Source: Oscheius dolichura
Taxonomy: Eukaryota; Nematoda; Chromadorea; Rhabditida; Rhabditidae
NCBI GenBank assembly: GCA_932521035.1
Contig: OW051495.1
Span: 8,680,001 to 8,744,000, forward strand
DNA: 64,000 nt
Reading direction: 5' to 3'
Below the pieces are notes generated by a model that was not told where the DNA came from, ran no database searches, and worked only from the letters and a program-made list of their open reading frames with translations. The position numbers were made by a program, and so were the translations under genes. Each line of letters starts with the position of its first letter. The first letter of the stretch is position 1. This document shows, piece after piece, positions 57,004 through 64,000 of this stretch.

Positions 57004-58598
57004 ATGGAGGAACTGGACATTGCAAAGCTGAAGATGATGATCTTGGAAGACGGCTTGATGGCGGATGAGAAGAAGGTTCCAAAACCCCGCAGGACAAACT
57101 GGTACATTGGCTTCTATGGAAAGGAAGAACTTACTGTGGAGGACACATTCAAGGCTTATGGAATCAAAGAAGAAGAGACGCCTGAAGTCGACGATTTGAC
57201 CCTAAAAACCAAGACGGATGGAAAGAAAATGGACAAGAATGAGGAGGACTGTGATCCCCGCTGCCTGCGGAAGGAATTTGTCGACATGGACCGGGACACA
57301 TTTCTGGTTGACCAATCCAAGATGAATCTATGTTTTTTGGGAATAGACGTTCTTGCCAAGATTTGTTCCATGGTTGGTCATTTACAATTCGTCTCTTCAA
57401 GCAAATCGAATTTCAGTTGACTGCTTTGGATTTCGTGAACCTTTCTCTGACATGCCGCTATCTTCACTGGCTCGTGTTCGGCTTCTGTACCTGTTATACT
57501 CCCTACACTGTGGAGGTGGATATCGAAGACCAGCTCTTGGAATTAACTCCGTATGGTACGCATGGTAGCCTGCCCAAGATGGTCTACTTCCTGAATAAGG
57601 ACAATTCCGACCGTGATGGTTCTCGAAACGAACGGGGCAGAGAATATCTCTCCAAGGTTGACGGTTATCATGGAATCTTTTTCCATCAACCGACCTGACT
57701 GAAAAGGGCCTTCCACTTCGAGAAGATGGAATTAAATATCATTGTATGTTCTTGTTTTGTTTGTCACTTTCAATTCAATTAGTAGATTCGTTTCTTCGAC
57801 AATAGGGACTATGAAAAATGCTACCGTTTGTCCTCCCGCTGCGCCAATATGTGAATCGCTTGAAGGTTGTCTTCCAGCCTCCTTATGATCGCTCCGTTGA
57901 ATCTTTTTTCAACTATCCGGCTACAAAAGACTTCCTCAAGGTATGCTTCCCCATTTGACCCGCTCTATTTCATTTTCAGGCCATTAACGCGACGGAATAC
58001 CGTAATTGTGCTCTTTGGTATCCGAAAAATCCATGGCGGCCTTTGGCAAACACCGAGATATACCTGACTTGCCCCTACACGCGTCAGGTAAGACTTTACT
58101 TTGATGATTAGTGAAGCAGTTTAGATGGACGAAGTATGGATTGGCTTTTATAACCATTGTGACGTAGAGCACACAATTTTCCGCAACCGTATTGGTTTTT
58201 ATGGAAATCCTACCGACGAGGCTCTGAATGAGTTCTTTCACAGCTCGACAAATCTGAACTTCCATGTCTATTTTGATATTCGCGGAGATGAACGAAGCGG
58301 CTACCCTCTGTAAGTCCAATTTTATTCATTCGCTTGAAAGATACTGCATTTTAGTTTGAAATATCTTTATGGTCGGTATCGTGGTTTCGAGGAGCAGTCG
58401 GAAGACACTTGCAATACGTTATCCATTACGGTAACGACAGAAGAAACTGGAAGGAAGCATAAGCTGAAGATTTATGATCATGACAACGGTCGAATTGATA
58501 TCCTGATTGGAAGGGAGAAGATCTTCGACAAGATGGAACGCCAATATCGATATCAGATGTACTTGGACGGTATGGGAAGATCGCCGGATAGCTGGTAA
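57004..58598 (+). pseudogene. F-box protein gene with two reading-frame defects
   Basis: The frame starts MEELDIAKLKMMILEDG and has an N-terminal region of about 115 residues (NWYIGFYGKEELTVEDTF). An F-box-like segment follows, split by an intron: LGIDVLAKICSM, then LTALDFVNLSLTCRYLHWLV from 57418. Downstream coding is clear (FHFEKMELNII; LPFVLPLRQYVNRLKVVFQP; FNYPATKDFLK, then exons about 57982-58088, 58123-58309, 58354-58598 ending GRSPDSW). Two problems remain: an in-frame TGA at 57696-57698, and a frame change at the A-run near 57812, where one extra A would restore continuity. It may be a young pseudogene, or carry a sequencing error plus an unrecognised intron. SCF adaptor function is inferred only from the F-box. 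Confidence 0.55.
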
Positions 58599-58711
58599 AA
58601 TACGAAGAATATATGCTGTTTTTGTTTGTTTTAGGGTACTCCGAGGCTCTTTTCAATAAATGTTTTATTAAAGCAAAAGAGTTGATAATTTTTTGTGTTT
58701 ATGTACAGGGT

Positions 58712-60305
58712 CTATTCCTCCACGTCGTTAATATACCCTGAACTGTTAGCTGGTGCTTTAATTTGAACGTCTTCAATGACAACATCCACTACGTCTTCTT
58801 CTCTTGTCAGCAACCTTCCTCCCAAGACGAAGAGTATTAATTCACCCAGAGGGGCCGTGACTAGAATAGTCAATACACAAGCCGTAACAGTTTGTCTGAG
58901 ATCAGCTGCCACTTCCGGGAATTGTGGAGCGAAGATGAGGAGTCCAGGAGCAAGAGCAGCTTGTACTGTAGCCTTTGGAACCATTGACATGGCTACGAAG
59001 AAGCTCTCCTTTATGGGAAGGCTAAGAATGGAGAGGACGAAGGTTGACGCCAATCTGGCTAATGCTCCTAGTCCTATAAGGGCCAAAGCTGCTAGAATAG
59101 CTGAGAAGGTAAGCTGAAATCTGTCACTATTGAGTACAATAAAGGAAAATACCTCGCTAAAGACCAGTTTCAACCCAATCAGGGCGAAAAGAAGAGGAAG
59201 GCAGATAAGGTTCCAGACAATTCCATAGAATCGTTCAACTACGACTACTGTAGCATCTGGCTCTTTCCTCCACCGGGTGGCTGACAGGCTGCAGAAGATA
59301 ATCGCCGCGATGATTCCTGTTGTAGCACAGTTGATGACACTCAGTCCTGAAAATGGTCTTGAACGGAAGATAAGAGTCCTACCAACTACACACGCAGCTG
59401 AAGCCGTTCCCAGAAGCAATATTCTCGACGTTGGAGTAGGTGTTGGTAGAGGGAACCACCAGAAGAACCAGCCCAATAAAGCTCCACCAAAAATGCCAAT
59501 AAGGACTTGAGAAACGCTCCAGAGAACAGCAAGAGCTACAGGAGAATCTGTGAAGACCAGAGAAACAGCGGAGGAAAAGGCTCCAATACAGAAAAGATTG
59601 TCAATGGAGGAAGCGGCCAGAATGGTTGTTGGAACACCCTGAATGAGAGTTTTTAACCATAAAAGAGCAGAAAAAGAAGGTGAAGCTTACTTTCCCAGTT
59701 CCCAGGAGTTCATTTTTGAGATAAAGCATAACTGGGACGGTGACAGCCGGCGAGACAGCGGCCATTAGAAGTCTGGAATGGGTATTACGGATCTTATTTT
59801 TCCAGTAATTTGAAAAAAAATGAGAAGGCTTACCCACAAATGATAGCAATAGAAAGGTGCATATTGAATAACAACCATCCTGCCACAGCAATGGCAGCGC
59901 TTTCCACAATCGGAGTGATAATCCCAATAGATAGAGGAAGAATGGGTCTCTTCATCAGATCATCCACATTTAGTCCAACACCCCAACGGATAATGATACA
60001 AGCTAGAGCCAGCAGTCTGATCATGTATTCCCATCTCTGATCGACTCCAAATGTTTCATATAGGACAGGGATGTTACGGAACGCTATTCCTACGAGTAGA
60101 GCTCCTGAATGGATGCTTACAATACGAAATAAGGAAAGTAAATACCGAATAGTGCTGGAAGTCGGACTTTGGTGAATATCCAACCGAGAGCGACGGAACA
60201 GAAGAGCAAGACAAGTAACGAGATGGCCGTCTGCCCGGTATCCTTTGTTTGAACCAGGTCCTCATTCGGTATCAGGGGATGTACTGAAATTTTACTCATT
60301 TCCAT
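58712..60305 (-). CDS. Na+/H+ antiporter, SLC9B/NHA (CPA2) type
   Basis: Membrane antiporter exchanging cations for protons. From MEMSKISVHPLIPNED the spliced product (about seven exons) has a chain of helices: ISLLVLLFCSVALGWIF, PALFGALLVGIAFRNIPVLY (compare P.L.GML..GF..RNIPVI of NHA2), IIRWGVGLNVDDL, AAVSPAVTVPVMLYLKNELL, GVPTTILAASSIDNLFCIGA, FGGALLGWFFWWFPLP, and near the end KESFFVAMSMVPKATVQAAL, the strongest SLC9B signature. In human NHA2 the fifth-helix motif is SFDD; here the equivalent reads SIDN, so one acidic residue of the ion-binding pair is replaced. The first helix of the family is not in this model but may be encoded at 60675-60819. Confidence 0.88.
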
Positions 60306-61381
60306 ATGAACCCCCTCCTAGACTCTATTTTTAGAGTCTGTCACCCTACAAATGTTAAAGGTTACGCCGCAATCGATAAATGTAAAATTATGGGATTGTT
60401 TCGGTCATAATCCTCGCGCTGGTTAACATTTTTGGCAGCCAGCAGGTCATGCAAAACAACCAAAAGATTAAAAGAATGGGGACATCAAATGTACGCTCTA
60501 CAGGAACGTTTCTATGCCCATATTCTGGGTCATTCTCTTGCATGGCTCATAAAATTTGCCGAAATTTGGGTAAGGCAGGGCTTTCACTTCCCTTGGAGAT
60601 GAAGAAATGGGCAAAACATGGGTTCGAATAGAAAGAAGGGAGAAGGTTTGTTATTGAATACGGTTAGAACTTACAAATGTTCCTCTGGAATATCCCACAG
60701 ATCAAAAAATACAGTCCAGCGGCGACGAGAATAAAAGTCACGATAGAATTGAAAAAGTTATTTCGATGAGTCTTATAGAGAGTGACGACAATTGGATGGT
60801 CATTACGAATGAAGAGCATTTTTGAAGAACAGAACAGTTGAAAGGACCCAATCAGACTAAAATAACCTGTTGTAGAGACGAGGCTATTTTTCACACGCAC
60901 TAGAAGGAGACAGTTACGTTTTAAGACAACGATCGATGTATGGTGTTGATTAGGATGACGTAGGAGCCATAAATAACGGGTCAAAGAGGGGCCAAGTTGG
61001 GTAATATTACGAAATTAGATGGGTAGGCAGGGAGGAGGGTGGGATTAACCTTTGAGAGAATTATACTCTTGCACACCTGGTCAATGTTGTCGATTTTTGG
61101 CAGGGGAAATGTGAACAAGCAGGTGATGGCGTGGAAAGCAGTTTTCGCAACCAGGAAGGGCCGCCATATTCTGGAATTTGAACCAGAAGGAAGACATTGA
61201 GAATACTGTACCTTTGAAAGTTTAAAAAGTAGCCCTTCCACGTGTTAATTTGTTCCCGTAATGACGCCAAAGATCTGCACTAATCGGGCAAATTTTCGCG
61301 GGTATCAACCTTTCCTTGTCAATCCTTTTGACAGTTGCTTGCAGATCTACCGTCGAGGATAACAAATCAATCTCGTGTTGC
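60306..61381. other. Intergenic region with a possible upstream exon
   Basis: Minus-strand 60675-60819 reads MLFIRNDHPIVVTLYKTHRN and then NFFNSIVTFILVAAGLYFLI, a membrane helix at the position expected for TM1 of an NHA antiporter, ending at a GTAAGT donor. It leaves one base over and I find no acceptor that restores the antiporter frame, so an intermediate exon may exist. The rest shows no gene. Confidence 0.45.
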
Positions 61382-64000
61382 ATGTTTGAAACACAGTGGA
61401 CCAATGATTCGATACTTGCTCTTCTGGTGTTAGTTATAGCCGTTTTCTCTCGCTGTTATGTTATTTTAGTCACCCTGTTGCCTACACTTCTATCTTCTCT
61501 TGGAAATGACACCCAGGCGAAGAAAGTTGGAGACGCCAGGCTCACCCCAACAGAAGTGAAAAGAGTGGAACAGTTGCACTACGGATGGTATATTCAAGCA
61601 GTTTCAAGTCTCCTTGGGGCAATGGGAAAGGAACTCTACAGGAAAATGGACAAGTGAGTAAACAACTATGTGTATTGCAAAAACGACGGGATGCGGTGGG
61701 AGGTAATCCTCTCGGATTATAAAGTTTAACCCACATTAACGACCGATTGCAGCGAGTGCCATGGGGATATAGCTCAGTGGTAGAGCGCTCCCTTGGAAGA
61801 GGACTGGGGTTCAATTCCCTATATCTCCAGAAATATTTTAGCTTTGTATCACACTGTTTAGAAAGATTTTACAGAGAGAATAGAAGAGCATTTGTTGCTT
61901 GCCTCGATTCCATTGAAGAGGAACACGATATTAAGAAAGGAGCCCATTGCTTGGTCAAGGCGTTCGATGGAAAACTGGTTAGTTTGAACCATAGTACTCA
62001 AAACTTTCTTGTTCTTTTAGATTGCCGCCTATCCTGAAGCGATGACAGCAAAGCAATACGATTTTGTCAGTAAAAAAGTGACCACAAAACACAAGGTCCC
62101 AAAACGACTACAGTTCAATATATCCCGGTTCCATAAGAAGAGAATGAGAAGGAACGTTTTATCTCTCTACACAAATGTGAGATCTTTTAAACCACGTAAC
62201 AAATGTTTCCACAGGATGAAGCTAAAGTTGCAGCAAAATTAGTAGACAAGCTGGATTCTCCATGGAAAATCAGATCACTGCCAAGTGCCCCGGCTCTGAA
62301 AGACAGCAATGACCCACCGTCTTTGGTTACGGTATGCTCCTGACAGCCTTCTACCCTTGTTTTCCAGAAAATTACTGATCTCCTTGGAGGAGTTGTAAGG
62401 CTGGTGAAGAACAAAACACGCGAGGAGCAAACAAACCTCCATGATTCCTATAAAAAACTCCAACAGGTCAATATTTTCAAGACATGGTTGATACTTTTTG
62501 TTCCATTTACGGAGAGATCTTTGCTCCTATCAGAACCCCAAGCCGTATGACGCGAGAGGTCAACCTGTCACTCCGAATTAGGGGTATTGTTCTAGAAGGA
62601 CAAAATAGCCGAGAAGTTCACAAAGTCACAGTGGAAATAGACCAACCGGCACCTAATAAAAGGGAATGTTCAGCTTCAAAGCCTTGTCTCCAAGAGGAAC
62701 AACCAGGGGAACTTCAAGTACCGTATGCTGGATATGGTCCTGGGAAGAAACACCCCTCTTCAGAGGAAGAAAGCCTTCGAGGACCAGTGAGTTTTACTTT
62801 TCTGAAAAGTTACCATATTCTAGATTTCAAAATGGATCCCCAATGAACAAGAACGCCTACGATCTCGTTACAACCCTCTCAAAACATACAAAGGGCAAGA
62901 GCTTCAATATCCTCTCGCCGCGATTCTTCCCTTTGATGCCACAGAAGGAAGCGAGGGTTGTCAACCGTGTTTCCTCACACGATAAAATTGTTAAGGTTTT
63001 TTCTATCACCGAACATTCTGCCATTCTACAAAGACGACTCGGGGAATAGTATTCTACCATTGCCGAAGCTGCTTGGAGAAATTGGAACTGGAAAAAAAGA
63101 GAAGGACAAGATTTTGGAACTGATTATGGAGGCTTCTGGTTGAAGTTTTTCTTGTTTTTTGGCATCCACAGGGGGAAAAAGGAAACGCTCATTCTAGAGG
63201 ATGGTTGCACGCATTTTGCAAAAGTTTTCAATGCCGATGAAGTTAATCTTTTTACAGGAGCCAACGAAATAGTCGAGGACGCCTTCCAAATAAGCAAGAA
63301 CCTACTAAAAACGGATTTGGGAAAGGATATCCTTGAAATAAGTACCGTAATCGAGAAGTCTTACCTAGCCGTACAAAAATCCTTTTCCCATCAACAGAAG
63401 AAAGACTTATCTCGAAGAAAGTATACATTCCTAGATAAGGATCAGCTACACAAACTTTATGGAGAAAATGGTTGTTTTTCTTTCCTGCTAGAGTTGTGAA
63501 CAATTTGAACTTATAGGAATTTATAATAACTCACTTTCCAAATTACAATTTGACATTGATGAATATACCAGAATGAGCCAGGAAGAAAAGGAGGACTCGT
63601 TGAAGGAGACTGTGAGAATCCTAGCTGGCCAGCCCTCGAGAAGAAGTAAACGAGCCCTTACAGTAAAAGTATTGAGGCCAACTGTTTTGGCGCCTTTTGC
63701 CTTTGCCCCAAATATTGAAGTGGTACGTTTTTTCACTATAATCCAAGCATTTGTGGGATATCAGTTCAATATCCTTGGCCCGACAGTCCTCTCTCCTAAT
63801 CTATTCTCTCCAAGCATTTTGACCCCTCTTCTGCTGAGTCCTCCTGTTCTCTCACCACAGGTCTTCTTTTTTGTTTCCTCTTTAGCCAGTAAAATATTTC
63901 AGATCGGCCATCCTCTGATCCTGTCGCCATATCTTCTAGGACCTAATGTTTTATCGGGGTCTATCTTCAATCCCTACATTTTATCGCCTTACGTACTATC
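61382..64000 (+). CDS. MLT-10-like moulting-cycle protein (partial, runs off window)
   Basis: Exons 61382-61653, 61842-61977, 62021-62176, 62215-62331 and 62368-62466 join in phase. Later exons carry the moulting-cycle domain: YRMLDMVLGRNTPLQRKKAF, FNILSPRFFPLMP, FFLSPNILPFYKDD, ILPLPKLL and ILELIMEASG joined at 63258 to ANEIVEDAFQISKNLL, then QKKDLSRRKYTFLDKDQLHK. The C-terminus is the Leu-Ser-Pro repeat (PTVLSPNLFSPSILTPLLLS and on), still open at the window end. The family is nematode-specific, secreted, and tied to cuticle shedding through MLT-10 in C. elegans. The stretch 62467-62640 and the junction near 62950-62990 are not resolved in frame. The N-terminal hydrophobic segment (ILALLVLVIAVFSRCYVILV) can serve as signal peptide. 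A tRNA-like gene lies in intron 1. Confidence 0.85.
61763..61829 (+). tRNA. tRNA-like gene with shortened anticodon/variable region
   Basis: 67 nt with a sound acceptor stem (GGGGATA pairing with TATCTCC, one G-U), a D-arm GCTC...GAGC, and a T-arm with loop TTCAATT. The A box (TAGCTCAGTGG) and B box (GGTTCAATTCC) are perfect Pol III promoters. Between the D and T arms only 18 nt remain, about five fewer than needed. The possible anticodon stem has only three good pairs (TCC/GGA) with GGA as anticodon, or is mispaired with UGG. Probably a damaged or non-canonical tRNA. It sits in intron 1 of the MLT-10-like gene, same strand. Confidence 0.6.

Noticed and set aside
62484..62846. 120-codon frame within the MLT-10-like gene
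   Set aside because: Another frame over 62645-62788 gives the expected YRMLDMVLGRNTPLQRKKAF sequence and correct downstream phase.

Overview
This window is nuclear DNA from a nematode. The evidence is a cuticle collagen with the standard N-terminal domain and C-terminal tail, a MLT-10-like moulting protein, a CTLD+CUB lectin, an innexin, an ARF-3-type GTPase and four families of nematode 7TM chemoreceptors. Introns are very short (about 30-60 bp, ending TTTCAG or similar), intergenic DNA is AT-rich, and genes are dense on both strands. Species cannot be named from the sequence; a chromadorean worm is likely.

Layout. 0.3-20.5 kb: a chemoreceptor district, with one Srh-like receptor and five related Sra-superfamily receptors (2.8, 6.6, 14.8, 17.1, 19.1 kb; the last two are recent tandem duplicates). 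It is interrupted by a Lys/Ser-rich repeat protein (5.0 kb), arf-3 (8.5 kb), a truncated paraplegin copy (9.8 kb) and a small unknown gene (12.4 kb). 20.6-24 kb: a basic Ala/Pro-rich protein and a divergent innexin. 24.7-35 kb: a second receptor district on the minus strand (Srh-like, two Str-like, one Srg/Srv-like), with receptor fragments and decayed F-box copies between them. 37-49.4 kb: cell-surface and secreted proteins (CTLD/CUB lectin, cuticle collagen, a type I membrane protein with a tyrosine-motif tail, a CD36/SCARB receptor and a GDE1-type phosphodiesterase). 50.2-64 kb: a 1550-residue E(z)/MES-2 histone methyltransferase, an F-box gene with two reading-frame defects, an SLC9B/NHA-type Na+/H+ antiporter, and a MLT-10-like gene with a tRNA-like gene in its first intron that runs off the window.

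There is no operon-style pathway. Most genes act singly: sensing (receptors), cuticle and moult (collagen, MLT-10), surface uptake or immunity (CD36, lectin), membrane traffic (ARF) and chromatin (E(z)). The strongest candidates for something undescribed are the roughly 850-residue N-terminal extension of the E(z) protein, built from an unbroken run of phase-0 exons with a repeated Tyr-Asp/poly-Arg motif, and the small type I receptor-like protein with a tyrosine-motif tail.

Gene models were spliced by eye, using reading-frame continuity across GT-AG (sometimes GC-AG) junctions. Exon borders given are those at which the phases agree.
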